From Acidimicrobiia bacterium (GTDB lineage Bacteria; Actinomycetota; Acidimicrobiia; Spongiisociales; JAHEDJ01), in contig DATIPS010000058.1 in NCBI GenBank assembly GCA_035471805.1, forward strand, positions 65,533 to 118,075: DNA of 52,543 nt, in the 5' to 3' direction. The notes beneath the pieces were generated by a model that saw only the letters and a program-made list of their open reading frames with translations, did no database searches and was not told the DNA's origin. Positions within the stretch are counted from its first letter, which is position 1. Each line of letters opens with the position of its first letter. The position numbers and the translations under genes were made by a program. Below are positions 46,376 to 52,543 of this stretch, in pieces.

Positions 46376-46654
46376 TTGAGATCTTTTTCCCTCGATTTTC
46401 TGACCAGACCACAGTGTGGTCTGTGCGATGCTGCCGCGTCAATCATTTCGCGCGTGGCCGCAATAGCACGTGCCGGGATCAGGATACGGGATGTCACTCA
46501 GGATCCGGCGCTTTTCGATGAGTACGAGCATCGAATCCCGGTGGTCCTCGGCCCCGGCGAACGGGTCCTGGCGGAAGGACGGGTTGACTTCTGGGCGCTG
46601 CTGGCCGCCGTGCTCAAGGCACGAGCAAGATGGGCGGTAGGCAGTAGGCGGTAG
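46376..46654 (+). CDS. Glutaredoxin-like protein (DUF836 type)
   Basis: 92-aa thioredoxin-fold protein. LDFLTRPQCGLCDAAASII carries the CxxC redox motif after strand 1, and RIPVVLGPGERVLAEGRVD gives the cis-proline segment (IPVV). This matches the small glutaredoxin-like family often found near redox regulators. The start is TTG 46376 with AAGGTAGG upstream. Its last codons and stop lie in a heptad repeat, so the C-terminal GSRR is probably a by-product of the repeat. It probably exchanges electrons with mycothiol or a thioredoxin reductase. Confidence 0.75.
   Translation: MRSFSLDFLTRPQCGLCDAAASIISRVAAIARAGIRIRDVTQDPALFDEYEHRIPVVLGPGERVLAEGRVDFWALLAAVLKARARWAVGSRR
46633..46653. repeat. Heptanucleotide tandem repeat (GGCGGTA/GGCAGTA)
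   Basis: Three head-to-tail 7-bp units, GGCGGTA GGCAGTA GGCGGTA, then a degenerate GGCGGGC. It covers the end of the glutaredoxin-like gene and its stop codon and lies 30 bp from the cytochrome gene end. Same unit length as the array at 12902. Confidence 0.65.
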
Positions 46655-46683
46655 GCGGGCTCATTCGCCTGTCGATTCCGGCG

Positions 46684-47601
46684 TTACCCGCCTGCAGGCG
46701 GCGCCACGTCGGTCGGCTCTTCCTCGGCAATCAACCCGCACGCCGATAGTGTCTCTTCGACCGGCGCACCGCCGAACCTGATTCGCTCGAAAGCGGCAAC
46801 CGCCCGGATCTCTTCCTCGCTGAGGTCGGCCTGGAAGCCGGGCATGCCTCCCTGGACCGGCTTGTCCTGGGCGCCGTAGGTACCGCCGAAGTCGACCGAC
46901 CAGCCGTTCGAACCCAGCTCGATCCAGGTGATCTGATCTTCACAGGATGGCCAGGTTTCGAGAACCGCCCCTCCCGACATGGCCGGTCCCGTGCCTCCCT
47001 GGCCGTTCGAGCCGTGGCACGAACCGCACTGGGCGCCGACACCGTAGACCTCTTCGCCGATGGCAAGGAACGAGGCGGCTTCGGCCCCACCCCCTCCGCG
47101 ACCTTCGAACGGTGATCCGTCACAGTTGACGAGTGATCCATCGAAGGCGACCTGAAGTCGGCCGCCTTCGCCGCAGGCGACGCCGTTCGAGTTCACGACC
47201 AGATAGAGCAACCCGAACAGCGGGATGATCAGGAAGGCCGCCACGATCCAGGAAGAGAAGCCGGAGCTCGCGCCGGCCTTTTGCACGGATTCCGCCGGTC
47301 GAACGGCGGCCGCTTCCTTCGGCTCGAAAGCTGTCACGGCCGGCGGCTCGGTCGGGGCAGTCTCGGGTTGGGATTCGACCTCGTCCACGGTTGCGGCGAC
47401 CTCGACGGGTGGTGCGGCTTCAGTGGTGCTGCTCGCCGCCGGTGGGGGCGCCGCAGGTGTCGACCCTCCGCCGGTCCACGCCGCCAGGATGTCGTCGGGT
47501 GTGACACCGGCGGCCGTCGCTCGAGCTTCCGCAGATCTCCGGATCAGAGCCTCGGAAGCTCCGAATTGGCCGGCGAGTGTGGCTAGATGTTCGCTGGTCA
47601 C
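46684..47601 (-). CDS. Membrane-anchored cytochrome c with N-terminal RRSAEARA motif
   Basis: 305-aa protein in three parts. Residues ~14-43 (GASEALIRRSAEARATAAG...DDILAAWTGG) are a helical motif shared with the next gene and with the last gene of the window. A ~65-residue Pro/Ala/Glu linker leads to one membrane helix (~117-137). The C-terminal cytochrome c has CGSCH (C192, C195, H196) and the probable axial methionine in GGMPGF (M253), plus extra cysteines (C143, C160, C220). It occupies the CcoP position after a CcoO-like gene. Start GTG 47601, overlapping the previous stop by 4 bp. Probable role: electron exit from a membrane complex. Confidence 0.85.
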   Translation of the reverse strand: MTSEHLATLAGQFGASEALIRRSAEARATAAGVTPDDILAAWTGGGSTPAAPPPAASSTTEAAPPVEVAATVDEVESQPETAPTEPPAVTAFEPKEAAAVRPAESVQKAGASSGFSSWIVAAFLIIPLFGLLYLVVNSNGVACGEGGRLQVAFDGSLVNCDGSPFEGRGGGGAEAASFLAIGEEVYGVGAQCGSCHGSNGQGGTGPAMSGGAVLETWPSCEDQITWIELGSNGWSVDFGGTYGAQDKPVQGGMPGFQADLSEEEIRAVAAFERIRFGGAPVEETLSACGLIAEEEPTDVAPPAGG

Positions 47602-48380
47602 TTTGATTCCAGGAGGTAGGCAACAATGGATTCGATGTCCCGGCTCGACAGATAGTCAAACGACGGGTGGCTGCTCTCGGGGAAGGCCGCCGGGTCTGTC
47701 AGATAGCCGGTCAGCCGGCTGCCGCTGTCGGTCGGTGCACGTGAGCCGACGTGAGCCAGATCAGGGCCGAGACGTTGAAAACCGGGAACCAGCGGGCTGT
47801 CCGAGAGCGTGACGACGCCCAGATCGGCGTCTGTGACGATCGGCCGGACCTGCTGGGTGTGACAGTAGGCACAACCCTCGGCAAGATAGACCTCGCGGCC
47901 CTGCAGAGCGTCTGCGGACAGCTCGATCCTCTCGACCGCATCGAGCGTCTGGGCGTTGGGAGAGGACGAAGGGGCGACAACCGTCGCGATCAGCATGATC
48001 GCGAAGATGACCAGAGAGCCCAGCACCAGGCTGCCGAGTGATCCGGAGGAGACCGGCTCTGGTTCGCGCAAGGGGGCGGGTGCCTCTTCCTGCCGGGTTG
48101 CGGCCGGTGCGGATGCCTGCTCCTCTGCGGGAGCAGGTGACACCACTGCCTGTTCGGTGACCGCCTCCGGTTTGGGCTCCGGCAGCACCGGTTCCGGTTC
48201 GGGTGGCGCAGCCGGCTCCGGCCGTACCGGCGCGGGCGGCGCCGCGGCACCGGACCAGGCCGCCAGCACCGCGTCCGGAGTTGTTCCCAGCGCGGCAGCA
48301 CGGGCGTCGGCAGAGCGCCGTACGAGGGCCTCCGAAGCGGCGAGCTGTTCGGCCAGGGCGGCGGTCAGTTCGTTACTCAC
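47598..48380 (-). CDS. CcoO-like cytochrome c subunit with N-terminal RRSADARA motif
   Basis: 260-aa protein. Residues ~14-44 (AASEALVRRSADARAAALGTTPDAVLAAWSG) repeat the motif seen in the neighbour, then a long Pro/Glu linker and one membrane helix (~115-135). The heme domain reads GREVYLAEGCAYCHTQQVRPIVTDADLG...RLGPDLAHVGSRAP with C170, C173 and H174, the sequence pattern of the cbb3 oxidase monoheme subunit CcoO/FixO. Ordinary CcoO has no such N-terminal extension. GTG 48380 overlaps the upstream stop by 8 bp. It pairs with the CcoN-like protein. Confidence 0.85.
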   Translation of the reverse strand: MSNELTAALAEQLAASEALVRRSADARAAALGTTPDAVLAAWSGAAAPPAPVRPEPAAPPEPEPVLPEPKPEAVTEQAVVSPAPAEEQASAPAATRQEEAPAPLREPEPVSSGSLGSLVLGSLVIFAIMLIATVVAPSSSPNAQTLDAVERIELSADALQGREVYLAEGCAYCHTQQVRPIVTDADLGVVTLSDSPLVPGFQRLGPDLAHVGSRAPTDSGSRLTGYLTDPAAFPESSHPSFDYLSSRDIESIVAYLLESK

Positions 48381-49806
48381 CGTCGGCCTCCTTGGGAACC
48401 AGGACTTCCTGTGCGACGGGTGAACCGGACGTGACGGTCCGGTATATCAAGTAGCCGTGGGCGAGCTGCCCGCAGAACGTGACCATCACACCGATCAGAA
48501 CCAGGATCTGGAGTATCGAGACGGCACTGAGAGTATGGACGAACCCCTCACCCGTGTTCACATAGGCGCCGCTGTAGTTGCCGCCGGCCCAGGTGAAGCC
48601 GGCCGCCAGCCCCTCGAGCCACAGGGCAATCGAGGCGACCGACACTCCCACGAGCGTGAGGCGCAGATGCCAGGCGGCCGTACCGGTGTCGAAGAGGTCC
48701 CGACCCAGGATGCGGGGCAGCACGGCATATACGAAACCGGCGGTGATCCAGCCACCGATGCCGAACAGAATGAAGTAGGAGGTCCCGTCCCACCATGAGG
48801 TGAGCCCGACGACGGCTGCAACAGACCGGAATCCCGCCAGCGCCGACAGCACGATCGGAACCGGTATGAGCAGAGCGCCGGCCAGGGCGAAGCGAAGGGC
48901 TATTGACCCGCGTATCTCCTCCCGGTGGTCACGGAGGGTGCCTGCAACGTTGATGAAGCTCGTAATGGCCACGACGACCAGCAGAAGACCGAGGACTATT
49001 GCCGTGGTCTCCAGCCATTCGGGGCCCGGGCCGTGGGTGAATCGGGCATATCCGGATGCCCCTCCGGCGAGAGCGAGCGTCCAGAACCCGATCCTGGCCA
49101 GCTGGTCGCTGAAGAGAGCACCCCGACCCGTCAGCTTGGGAGCAAGGTAGAAGACGATGCCGAGTCCGCTTGCCATGACCCACAGGTAGTGGACTGCTGA
49201 AGTCGTGAAGGCGGAGAGAATCGAAACGCCGACCGGTTCGAGCCCGGGAAGACTCGCCGCGGCGGCGATGGCTGGGAGCCAGACCAGGGCGGCCACCACA
49301 TATAGGAGAGCCGACGGCGGTGCATCCGATCGGCGTCTCATCGACGCGGCAACCACGAAAGCAGGAACCGCCAGCGCCACGACCAGCAGGAGATCCGCCC
49401 AGATCGGGAACTCGAAGAGCTCGAAGCCGTCGCCCATTCCGAGGCCAACGGAGAGAGCGCCGACCACTACCACCGCCGCCGTGAACCAGAGGTTCAATCC
49501 GGCCAGCCGGACGTACCGAAGCGGGGCGCCGCTCAGCCGCGGCATGAGGTAGTAGGCGGCACCTATCAGAGTGATGGTCAGCCAGCCGAACACCGCGATG
49601 GCCGTCGCCATCGGCCGGAGTCGGCCGTACGTCCAGAACCCGAAGCCATCCAGCACTCCGGGAAACACCGCTTTGAGAACCTGCACAGTCGTCAGGAAGC
49701 CTGCGACGAGAAGGAATGCGGTTCCAAGGAGCAAGTGCTGGCGGGCGACCGTGTCGCTCGTAGCCGCCGCTCTAGAGGTTGTGCTGTGCTGGGCCTCAGC
49801 AACCAA
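48373..49806 (-). CDS. CcoN-like (heme-copper oxidase subunit I) protein lacking the metal ligands
   Basis: 477-aa membrane protein with twelve or more helices, the length and helix pattern of cbb3 subunit CcoN, and clear motif matches (YGRLRP, FGW, YYLMPRLSG, LGIVFYLAPKLTG, GPGPEWLETTAIV, VLPRILGRD, HLRLTLVGV). At the ligand positions of CcoN it has other residues: low-spin heme His becomes A67, CuB histidines become S203, A254 and R255, and the heme b3/b pair becomes T342 and Y344. So it cannot hold the normal hemes or copper and should not reduce oxygen. Start TTG 49806 (AGAAGGGA upstream). It heads an operon with CcoO-like and cytochrome c genes. A structural scaffold role is my inference. 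Confidence 0.85.
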   Translation of the reverse strand: MVAEAQHSTTSRAAATSDTVARQHLLLGTAFLLVAGFLTTVQVLKAVFPGVLDGFGFWTYGRLRPMATAIAVFGWLTITLIGAAYYLMPRLSGAPLRYVRLAGLNLWFTAAVVVVGALSVGLGMGDGFELFEFPIWADLLLVVALAVPAFVVAASMRRRSDAPPSALLYVVAALVWLPAIAAAASLPGLEPVGVSILSAFTTSAVHYLWVMASGLGIVFYLAPKLTGRGALFSDQLARIGFWTLALAGGASGYARFTHGPGPEWLETTAIVLGLLLVVVAITSFINVAGTLRDHREEIRGSIALRFALAGALLIPVPIVLSALAGFRSVAAVVGLTSWWDGTSYFILFGIGGWITAGFVYAVLPRILGRDLFDTGTAAWHLRLTLVGVSVASIALWLEGLAAGFTWAGGNYSGAYVNTGEGFVHTLSAVSILQILVLIGVMVTFCGQLAHGYLIYRTVTSGSPVAQEVLVPKEADGE

Positions 49807-49947
49807 CGTGGGTCCCTTCTGGTCGTTTGGGCGACAAGAGACTAATGGATGAGAGGCACCGTCGCCCGCCGCGCTCCGATCTGCGTCCGGAAACCGGCAG
49901 CCGGGCCGGGACACGAATCGAATCTTGGGGTTCATTGCCACCGTAAT

Positions 49948-50013
49948 TGTCAAGCGCGACTCGCGACTCTTCCCCGCCGACTCACGTCACGCCGCTCATG
50001 CGACTAAAGTCGC
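49948..50013. promoter_or_regulatory. Divergent control region with repeated GCGACT sites and a TTGACA box
   Basis: Between the two respiratory operons. TTGACA stands on the minus strand at 49953-49948. Directly upstream of it (49956-49969) is a tandem GCGACTC pair, and at 50000-50013 the inverted pair GCGACT-AA-AGTCGC. The shared half-site suggests binding by one regulator. A matching -10 box at normal distance is not evident. Elsewhere in the 280-bp gap (49807-50086) I see nothing else. Confidence 0.4.
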
Positions 50014-50086
50014 CGCTGCCTGAGGGAAGTGCGCGGCGGGGTCCGACCTGCCTCGGAAACGAAACGAACGTGAAGGCATTTGAGCA

Positions 50087-50713
50087 GTGCACCGTCTGAG
50101 CCAACTAGACGATAAGCAAAGGATGCGGCTGGGTTCCGCCTTGTTCTCCGTCGGTCTGTTTCTCCTCGCGTTCGGCGTCTTGTTCGCTCATTACTCCGGA
50201 TTCCCGGAAGGCGAGAAGGTCGACTACTTCGGATGGTTTCCGCGCGGCTGCATGATTGGCTCCGGACGCTGCATTCCGTGGTACTCCGCCGGCCAGCTAA
50301 TTGCGACGGGCGGATCGCAGCTGGGCATCGCAGGCGCCCTTCTCATGTGGGTGGCGAACCAGCGGATGACCTGGGCCCGCGCCGGACTTGCCGCCTTCCT
50401 GGTGTGGATCGAGTTCATCATCATCTTCGGAATCGTCCCGTCGGAGTGGCTCAACTTGAGTCAGGGTCCGCTCGAGATGACCCGTCAACGCATCGCATTC
50501 ACGATTCCCTCATGGCTGGTGCTCGGCAACGAAGTGTCCATCAGCTGGGCTGCAATCAAGGACGCGATCTCCGGTACCTACAACTTGGCCGTCCTGGGTG
50601 GAGTGATCGTGTTCGCCTACAAGATTCAGGGATGGGGCAAGACCGAACCCAAGGCCGCCCGGGCAGCCAAGAGTTCTACCTACGGGCGCCCTCTCACGCG
50701 GGGAGAGCGCTAG
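50087..50713 (+). CDS. Four-helix membrane protein of the respiratory locus
   Basis: 208-aa protein starting at GTG 50087 (ATG 50123 possible). Four membrane segments are visible: LGSALFSVGLFLLAFGVLFA, YSAGQLIATGGSQLGIAGALLMWVA, AGLAAFLVWIEFIIIFGIVP and YNLAVLGGVIVFAYKIQ. Between helices 1 and 2 lies a loop with two cysteines (FPRGCMIGSGRC), and after helix 3 the segment PSEWLNLSQGPLEMTRQRIAFTIPSWLVLG. No known family; no heme-binding pattern is obvious. Its stop touches the ATG of the ferredoxin gene (TAG ATG), so it is probably a subunit of the same complex. Confidence 0.75.
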   Translation: MHRLSQLDDKQRMRLGSALFSVGLFLLAFGVLFAHYSGFPEGEKVDYFGWFPRGCMIGSGRCIPWYSAGQLIATGGSQLGIAGALLMWVANQRMTWARAGLAAFLVWIEFIIIFGIVPSEWLNLSQGPLEMTRQRIAFTIPSWLVLGNEVSISWAAIKDAISGTYNLAVLGGVIVFAYKIQGWGKTEPKAARAAKSSTYGRPLTRGER

Positions 50714-51166
50714 ATGGCTCGTACTGATGCCTGGATCGAAGCCCCTCCGTTCCGCGAGGACTATCAACTGACCCTCGTTGAGACCGATACGCTGCAGAAC
50801 GCGGTCCGCCCCAAGCAGTTCCTGCACATTGACGAGGCCGAATGCATTCTGTGCGAGGGCTGCGTCGACATCTGCCCGTGGAAGTGCATCGTCTACCTCT
50901 CCCTCGCCGCGATCGACGAGGCGCACGGCGTGATGGACCCGTCCGACGAAGAGGGAGCATTCGGGTTCTTCGTGGTCGATGAGGAGGCCTGTACCCGGTG
51001 TGCCTTGTGCATCGACAGGTGTCCGACGAATGTGATCACCCTCGGCAAGTTCGCGGGGTCGGTATCGGCCACCGCCTCCGAGGCGGGCCTCCTCGAGGCG
51101 CCCTGGCAGGTCGACACGGGGCAAAGGGATTTCAAGAACGGTTATGTCTACGGCATCCGCAGGTAA
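50714..51166 (+). CDS. 2[4Fe-4S] ferredoxin-type protein
   Basis: 150-aa soluble protein with two cluster motifs: [11 protein letters not shown] at C44, C47, C50 and C54, and [11 protein letters not shown] at C93, C96, C99 and C103, each followed by proline. The spacer between the motifs is longer than in small ferredoxins (about 39 residues) and there are N- and C-terminal extensions ([12 protein letters not shown]), as in ferredoxin-like subunits of membrane complexes. GGGAGAG precedes ATG 50714. Placed between a membrane protein and cytochrome b6, it probably passes electrons to or from the quinone site of that complex. Confidence 0.9.
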   Translation: MARTDAWIEAPPFREDYQLTLVETDTLQNAVRPKQFLHIDEAECILCEGCVDICPWKCIVYLSLAAIDEAHGVMDPSDEEGAFGFFVVDEEACTRCALCIDRCPTNVITLGKFAGSVSATASEAGLLEAPWQVDTGQRDFKNGYVYGIRR

Positions 51167-51183
51167 CGGGAAGGTATAGCGAA

Positions 51184-51972
51184 GTGGCGAACGGCAACGG
51201 CAAGACTGGTTTGCTGAATACGGTGCAAGAGAAGGCATCGGAACTGGGCGATCGCGTGACGAGCAGTCAGGCCTGGGATTCGGTGTTCCGTCCGGGTTCG
51301 CCGTTCAAGAAGGGACATACCGACAGTCCTCGCAACCGGTCCTACGTTGTGATGAACAACGTGCTCTATCACCTGCACCCGGTGAAGGTGAAGCGGCACG
51401 GAGTGCGGCTCTCCTATACGCTCTGTTTGGGTGGCCTGAGCTTCTTTCTGTTCATCCTGCTGACGATCACGGGCATCTTCCTGATGTTCTACTACCGTCC
51501 CACGGCTGAAGCCGCCTATGCGGATGTCGCCGCGCTATCGACGAGTGTCGCCTTCGGGTCGCTGGTTCGGAACATGCACCGTTGGGGTGCGCACCTCATG
51601 GTCCTCACCGTTTTCCTGCACATGAGTCGCGTCTTCTATCACGGGGCCTACAAGCCGCCTCGCGAATTCAACTGGGTCGTCGGAGTAGTCCTTCTGCTGC
51701 TCACGCTTCTCTTGTCGTTCACCGGATACCTCCTGCCGTGGGATCAGTTGGCGCGGTGGGCCGTCACCGTTGGTACCAACATGGCGGGGTTTGTGCCGGT
51801 GTTCGGTGATCAAGTGCGGTTTGCCTTGCTTGGCGCAGCCGACGTCTCGGCCGACACTCTGCTGCGCTGGTATGTGCTTCACGTCCTGTTCCTGCCGTTC
51901 ATCATTGTCGTGTTCATGGCCGTTCATTTCTGGCGAGTCCGGAAAGATGGCGGCATCTCAGGTCCGCTGTAA
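51184..51972 (+). CDS. petB: Cytochrome b6-type subunit of a quinol:electron acceptor complex
   Basis: 262-aa cytochrome b, N-terminal-half type. Heme-b histidines are at H132 and H233, H146 and H248 (14- and 15-residue spacings, the latter the b6 spacing), in [23 protein letters not shown] and [10 protein letters not shown]81 in YTLCLGG matches the cysteine that binds the extra heme ci in b6f and in Firmicutes-type complexes. The end ISGPL and the loop [12 protein letters not shown]...GYLLPWDQ are typical. The ~60-residue hydrophilic N-terminus is unusual. GTG 51184 follows GAAGG. It should oxidise menaquinol with the ferredoxin and cytochromes c as partners. Confidence 0.92.
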   Translation: MANGNGKTGLLNTVQEKASELGDRVTSSQAWDSVFRPGSPFKKGHTDSPRNRSYVVMNNVLYHLHPVKVKRHGVRLSYTLCLGGLSFFLFILLTITGIFLMFYYRPTAEAAYADVAALSTSVAFGSLVRNMHRWGAHLMVLTVFLHMSRVFYHGAYKPPREFNWVVGVVLLLLTLLLSFTGYLLPWDQLARWAVTVGTNMAGFVPVFGDQVRFALLGAADVSADTLLRWYVLHVLFLPFIIVVFMAVHFWRVRKDGGISGPL

Positions 51973-51982
51973 GGAGCTCCAT

Positions 51983-52543
51983 TGGCCGAGATACCTGAAG
52001 AACTCCTACGGAGATCGGCGGAGGCCCGGGCGGCCGCCACGGGCCTGCCCTTCGACGAGGTGTACGCAGAGATGCTGGCCGCGGTCGGCGGGGCTACCGC
52101 CCTGCCGGTCGTCGAGACGGCGCCTCCCGATGCAGAACCGGAGCATCCGACGCGACTTCCCGAGGACCTCCTCGACCGGGAGGCCGAGGCGCGCGCCAAA
52201 GCGCTCGGAGTCTCCAAAGAAGACGCCGTGGCCGAGCTCAAGGGCGAGAAGAAGCTCGTCATCCCCGCGAGCGAACCTCAGGGGGTCACTCCGGCCGGCG
52301 GGCCGGAGCCGGAATCGGAACCCGGGCCGGCAGAGGAAGCGGCGCAAGCTCCCGTTGAAGCAGCCCCGGCCTCTGCTCCGGCACCGGTGCCGGAACCTGC
52401 TTCTTCCGGTGAACTCGATTACGCGGCGGCCGCCGGTGCTGCCGGTATGCCCGAGAAGTTGTTCAGGCGGAGTGTCGAGGCGAAGGCGAAGGCAAAGGGT
52501 GTGGATCCGGCGGTTGTGCTGGCCGAGATGACCGGCGCAGAGC
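51983..52543 (+). CDS. Protein with three RRSAEARA-type motifs (partial, continues past the window)
   Basis: Starts at TTG 51983 with AAGGAGC six bases upstream and runs 187 codons to the window end. Three motif copies are visible: residues ~4-34 (IPEELLRRSAEARAAATG...DEVYAEML), ~58-88 (LPEDLLDREAEARAKALG...EDAVAELKG) and ~155-185 (MPEKLFRRSVEAKAKAKG...AVVLAEMTG). They are separated by Pro/Ala/Glu linkers. The same motif opens both cytochromes c of the divergent operon. The remaining part may hold a membrane helix and a redox domain (for example cytochrome c or Rieske), by analogy with its relatives, but this cannot be seen here. Confidence 0.75.

Overview
The window is high-GC (roughly 60% or a little more by eye), densely coded DNA with many 1-8 bp gene overlaps and frequent GTG/TTG starts. 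An MshA-like GT4 glycosyltransferase, an F420-type PPOX protein, an RsiG-type anti-sigma factor, a DUF2510 protein and Streptomyces-like NrdR boxes in front of a class II ribonucleotide reductase point to an aerobic actinobacterium. Acidimicrobiia is my best guess for the class, but that is inference. No rRNA, tRNA, CRISPR array, IS element or prophage was seen.

Region A (1-23.4 kb) is an amine catabolism island. It holds two complete or near-complete polyamine-type ABC importers (the first runs off the left edge), an Lrp/AsnC regulator, two class III aminotransferases of the HemL-like branch, a YtcJ-type amidohydrolase, two tandem 825-829 aa dimethylglycine/sarcosine dehydrogenase-like flavoproteins, a trimethylamine-dehydrogenase-like flavoprotein, an aldehyde dehydrogenase and a saccharopine-dehydrogenase-like protein. 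Together they suggest import of a charged, probably N-methylated amine or polyamine, oxidative demethylation with methyl transfer to tetrahydrofolate, transamination and aldehyde oxidation.

Region B (23.4-43 kb) is mostly housekeeping and envelope genes: SerB, class II RNR (nrdJ) with a readable promoter and tandem NrdR boxes, two single-pass proteins sharing short DLT/DPW motifs, a haloalkane dehalogenase, an NfeD/flotillin pair, a MoaD domain fused to a degenerate CdsA-like membrane domain, FluC, M28 and M23 peptidases, a duplicated c-di-GMP-type RsiG anti-sigma factor, asparaginase, a GNAT protein and a glycosyltransferase. A 395-bp spacer after the glycosyltransferase contains DnaA-box-like 9-mers beside an AT-rich tract.

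Region C (43.4-52.5 kb) holds a CAP protein, a Clp1/Grc3-like RNA kinase, a SAM hydrolase, a small glutaredoxin and then an unusual respiratory locus. On the minus strand lie a CcoN homologue that appears to have lost all six heme/copper histidines, a CcoO-like cytochrome c and a second membrane cytochrome c. Divergently on the plus strand lie a four-helix membrane protein, a 2[4Fe-4S] ferredoxin, a cytochrome b6 with all four heme-b histidines and the heme-ci cysteine, and a protein built of repeats. A ~28-residue helical motif (core RRSAEARA...G...D.VLAE) occurs at the N-termini of both cytochromes c and three times in the last protein. This shared module and the ligand-less CcoN are the strongest candidates in the window for an undescribed system: a b6-ferredoxin-cytochrome c membrane complex using CcoN as a scaffold.
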